The translations under genes and the position numbers were made by a program. The notes under the pieces were generated by a model, which searched no databases, had not been told where the DNA came from, and worked only from the letters and a program-made list of their open reading frames with translations. From a bacterium (GTDB lineage Bacteria > Myxococcota_A > Bradymonadia > Bradymonadales > Bradymonadaceae): 59,799 nt of DNA. Below are positions 1 through 7,752 of this stretch, one piece after another (within the stretch, counting starts at the first letter, position 1; every line of letters starts with the position of its first letter). The stretch spans positions 1-59,799 of the forward strand of contig JAUIBR010000042.1 of assembly GCA_030427705.1 (NCBI GenBank), read 5' to 3'.

Positions 1-1
1 T

Positions 2-97
2 CGGGGGCTTGGGGGCTCGGGGGCTCGGGGGCTTGGGGGCTTGGGGGCTTGCTCGCGGTATCGGAAATCGGAAGTCGGAAGTCGGAAGTCGGAAGTC
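2..97. repeat. Octamer and heptamer short tandem repeats
   Basis: Positions 2-49 are six copies of the 8-mer (C/T)GGGGGCT. Positions 61-97 are five copies of the 7-mer TCGGAAG (the first is TCGGAAA) plus a partial copy. The block is non-coding and lies just upstream of a small lipoprotein gene. Heptameric tandem repeats also form the inverted repeat at 7661-7752, so this looks like a recurrent type of intergenic repeat here. No function can be read from the sequence. Confidence 0.85.
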
Positions 98-172
98 AAC
101 AATGATTTGATTTTGACTGACAATTTTGTGGGATTTCATTTCTCGGTGAGTGCAAACAGACAAGGACAAACT

Positions 173-424
173 ATGAATCTGCTCCTCTTGGTTTTGGTAT
201 CGCTCCTGATCGCAGGATGTGGTGATGAATCCGAATGCGATCCAGCGACGTTCAAAGATGAGTGTCTGGATGAGGTGACCCTTCGACATTGCGGTGCCAC
301 CAATGAACAATCAGATTTCTATCGTATCTTCATTACCGATTGCAGCAAAGTTGCTGGTGGTGGAGCTTGTGTTCCACAAAGAGATTCGGATGAGTTCCAA
401 TGTGGTCCGCCGCCCACGGAATAG
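173..424 (+). CDS. Small Cys-rich lipoprotein
   Basis: An 83-residue protein of unknown function. The ATG at 173 is chosen because it begins a compact lipoprotein signal peptide (MNLLLLVLVSLLIAGC) with lipobox IAGC and lipidated Cys15; the longer upstream reading runs through the heptamer repeat and is unlikely to be translated. The mature part is Cys-rich and begins CGDESECDP. The next reading frame downstream has the same layout (CEQESECDP, a Cys-Ile/Leu-Asp, a TL-x-x-C and a DC), so the two are tandem paralogues. Likely anchored at the inner or outer membrane. It is not a family I recognise. Confidence 0.6.
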   Translation: MNLLLLVLVSLLIAGCGDESECDPATFKDECLDEVTLRHCGATNEQSDFYRIFITDCSKVAGGGACVPQRDSDEFQCGPPPTE

Positions 425-842
425 GGGTTCCTTTCAATTCTGACAGGCTTGCTCACTTCATGTGAGCAAGAGTCAGAGTGCGACCCCAATGAAGAGCCTG
501 CATATTGCATCGATGCTAGCACCTTGTGGGAGTGCGTGAACACCAATGGTCGTAACGAAGAGTTGGTTTTCATTCGAAACACGCTGGACTGTGCACATTC
601 GTTTGGCGGCAGCACGAGGGCATATTGCGCACCCGCTACAGACAACCCCTGCTCGATGCGACCTCTGGCCAAGATCCCCAACGTCACCAAATCTGAATGC
701 GAAGGCCAGTCTTACATTCTGTGAGCCAACGGGAGCGCAGGACCTAGGCGGATTGAAGTCGTTGCCTGGTACGGAGCTTCTTGGCGTACCGCAAGCCACG
801 TGTACGGATGCAGATGGCGCCGCACAATGCGTTGAAGAGTAG
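425..842 (+). pseudogene. Degraded paralogue of the preceding small lipoprotein
   Basis: Directly after the TAG of the preceding gene, in the same frame, the sequence reads GFLSILTGLLTSC: the hydrophobic half of a lipoprotein signal peptide with lipobox LTSC but no usable start. The only near start, TTG at 449, would leave four residues before the Cys. The frame continues as a Cys-rich protein similar to the upstream gene, then hits TGA at 722-724. A second frame, entered by a one-base shift near 700-715, continues with Cys-rich text (FCEPTGAQDLGG...CTDADGAAQCVEE) to a TAG at 840-842. I read this as one lipoprotein gene that lost its 5' end and later took a frameshift. A functional short protein from TTG 449 is less likely. 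Confidence 0.55.
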
Positions 843-865
843 TGAGCGAAGTCAATTGCTCTACT

Positions 866-1245
866 TAACCGGGAAACCGAGTTTATCGGTTACCCGGCTA
901 ACCGAATTTATCGGCTACCCGGTTAACCGGATTTATCGGCTACCGGTTAACCGTTTAACCGGATCTATCGGCTACCCGGTTAACCGGATGTATCGGCTAC
1001 CCGGTTAACCGAATGTATCGGCTCCCCGGCTAACCGAATGTATCGGCTCCCCGGCTAACCGAATGTATCGGCTCCCCGGTTAACCGGATTTATCGGCTAA
1101 CCGGCTAACCGGATTTATCGGCTACCGGCTAACCGGATTTATCGGCTACCGGCTAACCGGATTTATCGGCTCCCCGGTTAACCGGCTCCCGGATTTATTG
1201 GCTACCTGGCTACCCGGATTTATCGGTGAGCCGGATTCATCGGCC
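866..1245. repeat. ~24-bp minisatellite with palindromic CCGGTTAACCGG core
   Basis: About 15 imperfect head-to-tail copies of a unit resembling ATTTATCGGCTACCCGGTTA+ACCGG, spaced 24-25 bases. The motif TATCGG or a one-base variant recurs 15 times. Many units contain CCGGTTAACCGG, which is its own reverse complement, so a transcript could form serial hairpins. The block fills the otherwise gene-free stretch 843-1335. Copies differ mainly at ATTT/ATGT/ATCT and in the length of the C run. There are no unique spacers, so it is not CRISPR. Related monomers occur at 4117-4146. Confidence 0.9.
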
Positions 1246-1335
1246 CATTGAAAGACGGCTGCGTGCAGTTCGTTGATTCGTTTTCTGCCTTTCGTTACCG
1301 TTCCACCAATCCGCACCACCGAATCTGGAGAGGGG

Positions 1336-2067
1336 ATGAATCTATATTCAAACGTGAAGTTTCGAGTCTTCCTAGTCTTGGTCTTAATGGCGCTCGCCGC
1401 GTCTGCGTGTGGTTCGGATCAGTTAGACACCAAATCCGATTCAAACAACGCACCAGCGAATAACGGGAACAACGACGATAGCCTCCCAGACGGAGATGAT
1501 GTGTCGCAAACAATCGGTGAGGATGACCGGGTAACAGACCTGACCGACTCGCAGATTCGCGAGATTTGCGCGGATGTTGAGCCGTTTTCAAACGTCGAAT
1601 GTGTGGTTGGCGCGGAGACGACCCAGATTAGTTCAACCACCACTTCATACGATTGCGAACGTCTTCTTACTGGTTTCCGTGAAGAGATTTCGACGAGTTG
1701 TTTGCGAGCCCAGTCGCTCGCTTACTGTTGGCAAGCGGACCCATGCGAGCGCGTCTTCTCTAGCGAGTGCGCGCTTGAGTGTCCCGAGCAAAGAGACTGC
1801 TATCAGCAGGACGTCGACGCATGTGATCCCGAATGGTGTTATCTGGCAACAGAACAACGCTTAAGCGATGATGGCACCTGCTACGAGACTCAACCTGCGT
1901 TCTGTCTTCCAAAGGACCGAAATTGCAACAACGTGGTTCTTAACGCGATTGATCCCCAAGGGCAGTGCTGGTTGCTGAGCGGAGATTGTGGCTTACCAAA
2001 AGGTTGGAGCTACGACAGTGGTGTTGAACGCATGTGTCCGTATACCGATTGGCCAACATGTGAGTGA
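1336..2067 (+). CDS. Cys-rich lipoprotein, first of a tandem pair
   Basis: A 243-residue lipoprotein of unknown function. ATG 1336 is preceded by GGAGAGGGG and begins a signal peptide with a lipobox ending SAC. An Asn-rich spacer (SNNAPANNGNND) follows the lipid anchor. The rest is Cys-rich with motifs LTDSQIREICADV, CWQADPCE, CYQQDVDACDPEWC, DGTCYE and DPQGQCW. The next gene, 7 nt downstream, repeats these motifs in the same order (LSDAQIAALCADV, CWRADPCE, CYEKSVDDCESEFC, DGTCLE, DPSGTCW), so the two arose by tandem duplication. The conserved Cys pattern suggests a disulfide-bonded extracytoplasmic domain. No enzymatic motif is visible. Confidence 0.8.
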   Translation: MNLYSNVKFRVFLVLVLMALAASACGSDQLDTKSDSNNAPANNGNNDDSLPDGDDVSQTIGEDDRVTDLTDSQIREICADVEPFSNVECVVGAETTQISSTTTSYDCERLLTGFREEISTSCLRAQSLAYCWQADPCERVFSSECALECPEQRDCYQQDVDACDPEWCYLATEQRLSDDGTCYETQPAFCLPKDRNCNNVVLNAIDPQGQCWLLSGDCGLPKGWSYDSGVERMCPYTDWPTCE

Positions 2068-2074
2068 ATTAATA

Positions 2075-2725
2075 ATGCCATCAACACTCATGAGTCGATT
2101 GCAGGTGGGTTTGGCCAATTGCGTCTTCATCTTTGGTTTCGGTTGCAGTTCCGACGATTCGCGGTCATCGCCCATGTTCGATGCCAACGAAACAGTTGCT
2201 CACCTCAGCGACGCACAAATCGCCGCGCTGTGTGCTGACGTTGCTCCTCAACCTGCGTGTGAAGTCGGTGGGGAAAGGGGCCCGCGGTCTTACGATGACA
2301 CCGCGGCCGACTGCGTAGAAAAGGTCACGCGCGTACGTGATGATGTCAGCAATGCAGGTCTGTGTTTTCCGGCAAAGCAGTTTGAAACCTGTTGGCGCGC
2401 GGATCCCTGCGAACCCGCATCTGTGGCTTGCAGAACGTTGGAATGTCCCCCCGATTTCGATGCGTGTTACGAGAAGTCCGTCGACGATTGTGAGAGCGAA
2501 TTCTGCTTCATTCGGAATGGACGCCTTCCGAACGCCGACGGCACATGCTTGGAAGAGATGCCAGCATACTGCAGTTCCAGGTTGGACACCGGTTGTGACA
2601 CCGTTGAGACGTCTGCCACGGACCCGTCAGGAACCTGTTGGAAGTTCTCTAGCTCATGTGAATTGCCGGATACGTGGACTCTCTCCCCTGCGTCGTGCGA
2701 AGAGGATTTGCAGTGGTGCCAGTGA
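2075..2725 (+). CDS. Cys-rich lipoprotein, second of a tandem pair
   Basis: A 216-residue paralogue of the preceding lipoprotein, starting 7 nt after its stop. ATG 2075 and ATG 2090 are both possible; either leaves a short signal peptide ending in a lipobox-like GFGC followed by Ser-Ser-Asp-Asp. It lacks the Asn-rich linker of its neighbour. Cys positions and the blocks CWRADPCE, DGTCLEEMPAYC and DPSGTCW match the upstream protein. The close spacing implies co-transcription. Function unknown. The lipobox is weaker than usual, so lipidation is inferred. Confidence 0.7.
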   Translation: MPSTLMSRLQVGLANCVFIFGFGCSSDDSRSSPMFDANETVAHLSDAQIAALCADVAPQPACEVGGERGPRSYDDTAADCVEKVTRVRDDVSNAGLCFPAKQFETCWRADPCEPASVACRTLECPPDFDACYEKSVDDCESEFCFIRNGRLPNADGTCLEEMPAYCSSRLDTGCDTVETSATDPSGTCWKFSSSCELPDTWTLSPASCEEDLQWCQ

Positions 2726-2729
2726 ATGG

Positions 2730-2819
2730 CTATGCCGGAGACAACACTTCCAGCCAAAATCGCAGGTCGGCTCGCGGCCCCTTACGAAGCGCCCAATTCA
2801 GTGCCTTCGTCTGAACCCA
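2730..2819 (-). pseudogene. Duplicated C-terminal fragment of the helical-repeat gene at 4138-5547
   Basis: On the minus strand this stretch reads QTKALNWALRKGPRADLRFW followed by LEVLSPA and a stop. It is nearly identical to the last codons of the gene at 4138-5547 (same block, then LETLAHESG). At DNA level 2748-2817 aligns with 4162-4231 with 5 mismatches in 70 bases. The similarity ends abruptly at 2817, exactly where the truncated plus-strand gene at 2851 begins. It is a recombination scar, not a gene. Confidence 0.85.
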
Positions 2820-2850
2820 CGACGAGAACTTCTGGCCGTACGTCGCCAAT

Positions 2851-3114
2851 ATGGTCCGCAGCCGCGTCCGCACCCGCACCGCCGCCGCCAACCGCCTGGG
2901 CGATTGGGGCCGAGATTTGGCCGCGGAACTCAACGAGCCGCGTGTCGAGGAATCCCTAAACTTCGCCGCCGAACTGTTCGGAAAGGCCGTCGATGCGCTG
3001 AAGGCCGACGACGTTGAGCTGACCGACGCACTCACGCGGTATGCGAAGCACGAATACGACGCGAACCACTGCTTGAGGGACGTGGCGGAGCTGCTGCCAT
3101 CACCGTTTGGGTAG
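2851..3114 (+). CDS. Hypothetical protein, apparently 5'-truncated
   Basis: The open frame encodes 87 residues from ATG 2851, but plausible coding sequence extends upstream (HDENFWPYVAN before the Met) to about 2816, where the duplicated fragment of another gene begins. The natural N-terminus therefore seems to have been lost at a recombination junction. What remains is charged and probably alpha-helical, ends in AELLPSPFG, and has no motif I recognise. Its last 28 nt (3084-3111) are repeated at 4082-4109 with two mismatches. It may be a non-functional remnant. Confidence 0.4.
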   Translation: MVRSRVRTRTAAANRLGDWGRDLAAELNEPRVEESLNFAAELFGKAVDALKADDVELTDALTRYAKHEYDANHCLRDVAELLPSPFG

Positions 3115-3190
3115 GACAAGTTTTACCGATTTTGCTATAATCACGATCGGCAAAAAGACGTTCTGGTTTGGATCAAAAGATAGGATTGGG

Positions 3191-4024
3191 ATGGCGATTT
3201 CACACGCTCCACCAAAGGATTGGGACGATGTCGATGCCTGGGATGAATTCCACCGGCATCGTCTAGAATTGCGGAAACCAATCGAAATAGCGAAACGCGA
3301 GATTTCCCACTACCTGCGCTACTTGCGTGCATTCGCACCAATGGACAGGGTTTGGTTTCCGGGATGTGGCATCTCTTTGTTTCCCGCCGTGCTTGCCACG
3401 TTTGGGCTGAACGTGGTCGCCACGGATACCGCCGAAGTCGCGATCGAGTTTCAACAGAGGGCGTTGGACTTACTTCCCAAAGGTGGGAGCTGGCTGGACC
3501 AAGCCGCCCGCGAAGTCGAACCAATGCCCATGCGCCACGATGCACCGAAGTTTGGTGCCAGTTTGCAGGACTTCCGCGACGAACCTGCCGGGCAAAACTT
3601 TGACGCGGTACTGAATATTCGGGCGTTACAAGGGTTGACGGGGCACAGCTTGGAATCTGCTTGCGAATGTCATTTCTTGGCATTGAAACCTGGAGGGTTT
3701 GCCGTGTTTGAAACCCAGAATGTGCAGGGCGAACGTCGCGAAACGTTAGAACAAGCGCTCTTGGACGCCGGATTTGTAATACCCTTGGTCGAATCTGAGC
3801 GTTGGTATCGTCATGCGGCTCAGGCTACCGGAATTGAACACGCGTTCGTACTTGGTAACCCGATTCCAATCGGCGAGCAGCGAAACGATGACGAAGCACG
3901 TGAAGTCCTACGAGGTCTCTTTGAGGAGTATCAGACACTTCGCGAACTTGAGTTTGAGCGGACAAAGCCGTTGCTCGAGCACTCGAACACCAAGATCGCA
4001 CAACTGATCTACAACACCGGTTGA
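3191..4024 (+). CDS. Class I SAM-dependent methyltransferase
   Basis: A 277-residue protein. ATG 3191 (MAISHAPPKDW) follows GGATTGGG; a longer frame from 3107 overlaps the previous gene and is less likely. Residues about 55-85 hold a motif I glycine loop (VWFPGCGISLFPAVLATFG) followed by NVVATD, whose acidic end normally binds the ribose of SAM. LKPGGFAVFET further on fits the post-motif region of class I enzymes. The substrate is unknown. The C-terminal ~50 residues are a charged helix. The gene stands alone between two pairs of short direct repeats (2748/4162 and 3084/4082), which suggests it sits in a rearranged or inserted segment. Confidence 0.75.
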   Translation: MAISHAPPKDWDDVDAWDEFHRHRLELRKPIEIAKREISHYLRYLRAFAPMDRVWFPGCGISLFPAVLATFGLNVVATDTAEVAIEFQQRALDLLPKGGSWLDQAAREVEPMPMRHDAPKFGASLQDFRDEPAGQNFDAVLNIRALQGLTGHSLESACECHFLALKPGGFAVFETQNVQGERRETLEQALLDAGFVIPLVESERWYRHAAQATGIEHAFVLGNPIPIGEQRNDDEAREVLRGLFEEYQTLRELEFERTKPLLEHSNTKIAQLIYNTG

Positions 4025-4081
4025 CCCACAAACCTGCAAGGGGCCGCACTGACGGGCCCAGATCGACTACAACGGCGACTA

Positions 4082-4148
4082 GGCGAAGCTGCTGCCATCA
4101 CCATTTGGGCAAAAAATCGTCCAACCGGATCTATCGGCTAACCGGATT
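4082..4148. repeat. Copy of an upstream gene tail plus minisatellite monomers
   Basis: 4082-4109 matches 3084-3111 at 26 of 28 bases, the 3' end of the truncated gene at 2851-3114. It is followed at about 4117-4146 by two units related to the minisatellite at 866-1245 (CCGGATCTATCGGCTAACCG+GATT). The second unit lies at the 3' end of the minus-strand gene at 4138, and its last codons may derive from it. Confidence 0.75.
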
Positions 4149-5547
4149 CGTGAGCTAGTGTTTCTAGCCAGAATCGCAGGTCAGCTCGTGGCCCCTTGCG
4201 AAGCGCCCAATTCAGTGCCTTCGTCTGAACCGCCTCGACCAGCTTCGGGTCTTCGCTCTCGCCGTCCTCGATGGCGCGTTTTGCCACGGCTGCCCCGGCT
4301 TCGCTGAGTTTCAGTGATTGCAGGTGAGCGGCGAGCGTCCAAAAGCCGAAGGAAGGGGCAGGGGCCGACTGGACCCACTCAAGCCAGTGGGGCGTCAGCA
4401 CGGTCCGTTCGTCCTTGTCGAAGACTTCCGATGCCTTGAGCAAGACCAAGATGGACGCCGGTTGCACGGGGCGGATGCAGCGCTGAATCGCGGCGTCCTC
4501 TAATCGTCCGCGCTGCAGGCGGACAAGCGCGGTCGCGATTTCATCGGGCGTGTTTACGGCGACACCGTTCCAAGCCTGGATGCGGGTTAGCACCTCTTCG
4601 CCCAGGGCTGCGGGGAACTGCGAGTCACCTTCGATCGACGTGTCAGTGTGCTGGGACAATTGCCGCAATCCATCGACTCGCCCACGAAGTGAAGCTTTCG
4701 CAGGACCGTCGAAGTTGTTTGAATCAATCAGCTCGATCAGGCGGTCGAATTCGTCGTCGGTCGCATCCTGCGGCAGGTTAGCCACGCACTCGCGGATCAC
4801 CGCCTTTAGCTGCGTCGTGCTGTATTGCACCGCGTCTGGACGATTCTGCGAGACCAACTGCACGACATCCTCCAACACGTCGAGCGCGCGTCGTCGGTCC
4901 AGAAAGAACGAGCTGTGGAACATCGCCGCCGCATACAGAAGCAACTCTTCAGCAGGGAGCAGGCTGCGATCGACCTTCTTGATGAGCTCGCGTCCGCGAC
5001 CCGTCTGCCGTCGGTTGCGCAGCAGCGTGCATGCAGCTCGAAACCAGCTGTGCTGGGCCATCGAGGATGATTTGGTCAGCGATGCCGCAGCCGCATAACC
5101 ATCTGCCGCCTTGACCGGTTCCTCTCGCGCTTCGTAGACGATCGCCGCGGCGTATTGCGCCCGCGCGGCATTCGGGAAATGGCGTTGAAGGGATTTTGCG
5201 GCCTGAAGCGCGACCTGGGACTCGGGTACAAACGTGATTCGGCGGAGTACATCCGTCGCTGCGGACAGATTGCCGTCAGGCCAAGCCTTTGGCCCCATGC
5301 GCGCAATTACGGAATCGACGCGCGAGTGCAGCTTTCCCTTCACGCATGCAAACAGCAGCGCTTCTACGAGCTCAGACCACGCGCTCGCCGTCAGCTCGGA
5401 CTCGAAATCGGCGAGCTTGGATAGGCGGTCGAATGCAGTAGGCCAATCCTCGGCATCCACCGCGATCAAACCTGTGCGTATCCACCACTCGCCGGCCGCG
5501 CGGTTTGTCGCGGTCAGGCAATCTCTGGTGTTTTCGAAGGTGAACAT
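4138..5547 (-). CDS. Helical-repeat (TPR-like) protein of unknown function
   Basis: A 469-residue, Ala/Leu/Arg-rich protein with no signal peptide or membrane segment, likely cytoplasmic. It has the look of an alpha-solenoid: repeated helix pairs such as SLQRHFPNAARAQYAAAIVY followed by EAREEPVKAADGYAAAASLT. No catalytic motif is visible. Its ATG overlaps the stop of the preceding CAP-domain lipoprotein gene by one base (TGATG), so it is probably translationally coupled to it. The C-terminal ~23 residues are duplicated as a fragment at 2730-2819, and the final residues overlap a minisatellite-like monomer, so the 3' end has been rearranged. Confidence 0.7.
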   Translation of the reverse strand: MFTFENTRDCLTATNRAAGEWWIRTGLIAVDAEDWPTAFDRLSKLADFESELTASAWSELVEALLFACVKGKLHSRVDSVIARMGPKAWPDGNLSAATDVLRRITFVPESQVALQAAKSLQRHFPNAARAQYAAAIVYEAREEPVKAADGYAAAASLTKSSSMAQHSWFRAACTLLRNRRQTGRGRELIKKVDRSLLPAEELLLYAAAMFHSSFFLDRRRALDVLEDVVQLVSQNRPDAVQYSTTQLKAVIRECVANLPQDATDDEFDRLIELIDSNNFDGPAKASLRGRVDGLRQLSQHTDTSIEGDSQFPAALGEEVLTRIQAWNGVAVNTPDEIATALVRLQRGRLEDAAIQRCIRPVQPASILVLLKASEVFDKDERTVLTPHWLEWVQSAPAPSFGFWTLAAHLQSLKLSEAGAAVAKRAIEDGESEDPKLVEAVQTKALNWALRKGPRADLRFWLETLAHESG

Positions 5548-7604
5548 CAGTCGTTTGGACAGCCCCAGCCGTTTAGGGTCGTGGCGTCAGGGACAGGGCA
5601 GAAACCAAATCCGATGAGCTGCTGTGGACAGACGGCTGTCGTGGGTGGATTCGGCGGAATCTCGCAAGCTGTGGCTGCGTTTTGACAAAACGCCGACTGA
5701 CCTACCGAGAAGTTTGCTCGGAAGTTCTGCGTCACGTGATGATGGCTGTCCCACATGTAGCCCGCAGGCGCTTGAGCTGGCGTGCAAACGTGGTAGCCGA
5801 TGCCAACCTGGTAGTTGCGTGGGTGCAGGATATTGCCGCGGTGCCCAGTGCAGGTCGGCTCTTCCATGAACGCGTACTGCGCGGCCTGAACATCGAGGTT
5901 CACGGCAATGTTCTCGGCCACGCCAAACCCAAGTCCCGCGTCCATCGCGCGGTCGCTTGGTGAGTCGCCGTCCGGATTGTTGTGAGCAAAGAACCCGCGA
6001 ACACACATGTCGACCGAGTGCGCTTTTGCCACCGCCCAGATACCCTCGTGCCAGGTCACAGGTGCTGCATTGCCGCTCTCCATCGAGAACAACGCACGGT
6101 CTTGATTCACCAGCGTCATCATGATGCAGCTCTCCAAGCGGTAAGGGTCGGAGGCTGCGTTTGCACCGTTCATGCAGTCGTAGTCGAGTTGCATTTCGCA
6201 CTGACCGTCGCCGTCGGGGTCCCAGCCATCATTTGCGGGGTTTTGCATTCCGTCGATCGAGCAGTCGTCGCACGCATCCGAGTCCGAGTCGCCACAGATC
6301 GTGTTGTCATTTGGCGCTGGGTCAGCCGCGTCCACGACGCCGTCATTGTCAGCGTCGTTTGCCGCCCCACACATAGAGGTGTCGTATTGGCAGGTGTTGG
6401 AGCAGGCAAGGTTACCTGCAGGTGTCGCGGGCGCCACGTCCGCGCAGGTCATGCCGTTGACGTTCATACCATCACATTGCTCGCCCGGGTCGACGTTGCC
6501 ATCGCCGCATGCGTAGCAGGCTTGCGTGTCGTACATGCACGTGTTGTTGCAGCCGAGCGTTCCGCCATCAAACCCAATCGTGTCGCAGGCGGAGTTGTTG
6601 AGGTCGTTGCCGTCACATTGCTCGGTTCCTTCACGTGTTCCGTTGCCGCATTCTGTGCAACCGGTCGTGATGAAGTCGCTGCAGGTCGCATTGCAGGCCA
6701 GGTTTCCGCCGTCGAACGTCGCATTCGGGAGGTTCTGGCAGGTTGTTCCGTCGAGGTCACCGCCGTCGCAGACTTCGCCCGCCTCGACCGTGCCATTGCC
6801 GCAGTCCGTGCACTGATTGGTGTTCCAGGTGCAGTTCGCGTTACAGCTCAACGTGCCGCCATCAAACGGGTTGATATCGGCGCAGGTTGTGGTCGTGGCA
6901 AGGTTCGGTTCGCAGTCTTCGCCCGCATCCAGAACGCCGTTCCCGCAGGTGATACGTTCGCATTGTGTGGTGTCCAACTGGCAGTCGTTTCCGCAGCTGA
7001 TTGTGCCCTGGTCAAATCCAGCAGACATGCAGGTTGCGCCGTTTAGTTGGTCGCTGTCGCAGACCTCATCCCCTTCAATCGTGCCGTCTCCGCAGGTCGT
7101 ACACATCGTCGTGTCAAACATCATGCAGTTCATCGCACAGCCAAGCGTGCCGCCATCAAACCCTTGAGTCGCACACGTCTCGCTCTTCAGGTCCGTTCCG
7201 TCACAGACCTCGTCACCAACTGCGAAATTGTCGCCGCAAGTGGGCTCATCACCCATGCACGCGGACGTATCGAACCGGCACGTTGCCGTGTCGCAGGCCA
7301 GCACGCCATTGTCGAAACCGAGTGCCCCACAGTCTTGCTGTTTGAGGTCATTTCCGTCGCAGTTCTCGTTGCCCTCAGCAATACCGTCACCACACACAAT
7401 CACCGCATTATTGCTGTTGTTTGTGTTGTTTACGTTGTTTGAGTTGTTTGAATTGTTGGCATTGTTGACGTTGTTAACATTGTTAACATTGTTGACGTTG
7501 TTCGAGTTATTGACATTGTTTCCGTTGAACTCGCCTTCCGTCGTGAGCTCGCCGCCACAACCCGCCAAAACTAGCGCGAGTGCGCCAATGATGAATTTCC
7601 GCAT
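5547..7604 (-). CDS. Cys-rich repeat lipoprotein with C-terminal CAP (SCP/PR1) domain
   Basis: A 685-residue secreted lipoprotein: lipobox LAGC with Cys16, an Asn-Asn-X linker (about 28-66), then about eight repeats (about 70-420) of the form CGDG..E.CDG..L...C...GFDGG.L.C...C..DT..C. A short Asp-rich segment (DADNDGVVDAADPAPND) follows. The C-terminal third (about 485-640) is a CAP domain: LVNQDR, WHEGIWAVAKAHSVDMC, FFAHNNPDGDSPSDR, AENIA and HRGNIL. It keeps the two His and the acidic residues of the CAP cavity. Bacterial CAP proteins are mostly uncharacterised. The architecture suggests surface display of the CAP domain on a long disulfide-rich stalk. It is coupled to the downstream helical-repeat gene. 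Confidence 0.85.
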   Translation of the reverse strand: MRKFIIGALALVLAGCGGELTTEGEFNGNNVNNSNNVNNVNNVNNVNNANNSNNSNNVNNTNNSNNAVIVCGDGIAEGNENCDGNDLKQQDCGALGFDNGVLACDTATCRFDTSACMGDEPTCGDNFAVGDEVCDGTDLKSETCATQGFDGGTLGCAMNCMMFDTTMCTTCGDGTIEGDEVCDSDQLNGATCMSAGFDQGTISCGNDCQLDTTQCERITCGNGVLDAGEDCEPNLATTTTCADINPFDGGTLSCNANCTWNTNQCTDCGNGTVEAGEVCDGGDLDGTTCQNLPNATFDGGNLACNATCSDFITTGCTECGNGTREGTEQCDGNDLNNSACDTIGFDGGTLGCNNTCMYDTQACYACGDGNVDPGEQCDGMNVNGMTCADVAPATPAGNLACSNTCQYDTSMCGAANDADNDGVVDAADPAPNDNTICGDSDSDACDDCSIDGMQNPANDGWDPDGDGQCEMQLDYDCMNGANAASDPYRLESCIMMTLVNQDRALFSMESGNAAPVTWHEGIWAVAKAHSVDMCVRGFFAHNNPDGDSPSDRAMDAGLGFGVAENIAVNLDVQAAQYAFMEEPTCTGHRGNILHPRNYQVGIGYHVCTPAQAPAGYMWDSHHHVTQNFRANFSVGQSAFCQNAATACEIPPNPPTTAVCPQQLIGFGFCPVPDATTLNGWGCPND
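7407..7523 (-). repeat. In-frame Asn-Asn-X coding repeat
   Basis: Thirteen consecutive 9-nt units encode Asn-Asn-Val/Ser/Ala/Thr after the lipidated Cys of the CAP-domain lipoprotein. Similar shorter tracts follow the lipobox in the lipoproteins at 32094 and 33386. Such tracts probably act as flexible spacers from the membrane and could vary in length by slippage. Confidence 0.9.
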
Positions 7605-7627
7605 GAATGCCTCGTGTTCTTGACGCG

Positions 7628-7657
7628 ATTATACTGATTGAATTGGAGATTCACCAA
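7628..7657 (-). promoter_or_regulatory. Sigma70-type promoter for the CAP-domain lipoprotein
   Basis: On the minus strand a TTGGTG -35 box (7652-7657) is separated by 18 bases from a consensus TATAAT -10 box (7628-7633). This places the start of transcription about 15-20 bases upstream of the ATG at 7604. It is the best-matching -10 in this intergenic space. Confidence 0.55.
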
Positions 7658-7660
7658 TGG

Positions 7661-7752
7661 GGTTCTTGGTTTTTGGTTCTTGGTTCTTGGTGCGGCAGAT
7701 GGCGGTCAGTGAACCTCCAAGAACCAAGAACTAATGACCAAGAACCAAGAAC
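7661..7752. repeat. Inverted repeat built from TTCTTGG heptamers
   Basis: The left arm (7661-7690) is tandem TTCTTGG, and the right arm (7717-7752) is tandem CCAAGAA interrupted by CTAATGA. At least 15-16 bases pair perfectly around a ~26-nt loop. The right arm abuts the stop codon of the Hsp70 gene, so the transcript of that operon would end in a long stem. There is no T run after it, so it is not a typical intrinsic terminator; it may stabilise the mRNA end or be a mobile intergenic repeat. Confidence 0.75.

Noticed and set aside
866-1245. Possible CRISPR array
   Set aside because: The units are contiguous with no unique spacers between repeats, and no cas genes are nearby.
5982-7046. Plus-strand 354-residue open frame
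   Set aside because: It is antisense to the Cys-rich repeats of the CAP lipoprotein; its Val/Arg/Ala-rich text is a mirror of the repeat codons, and the minus frame has clear domain motifs.
7661-7752. Transposon or insertion sequence ends
   Set aside because: No transposase or target-site duplication is present; the arms are simple heptamer repeats.
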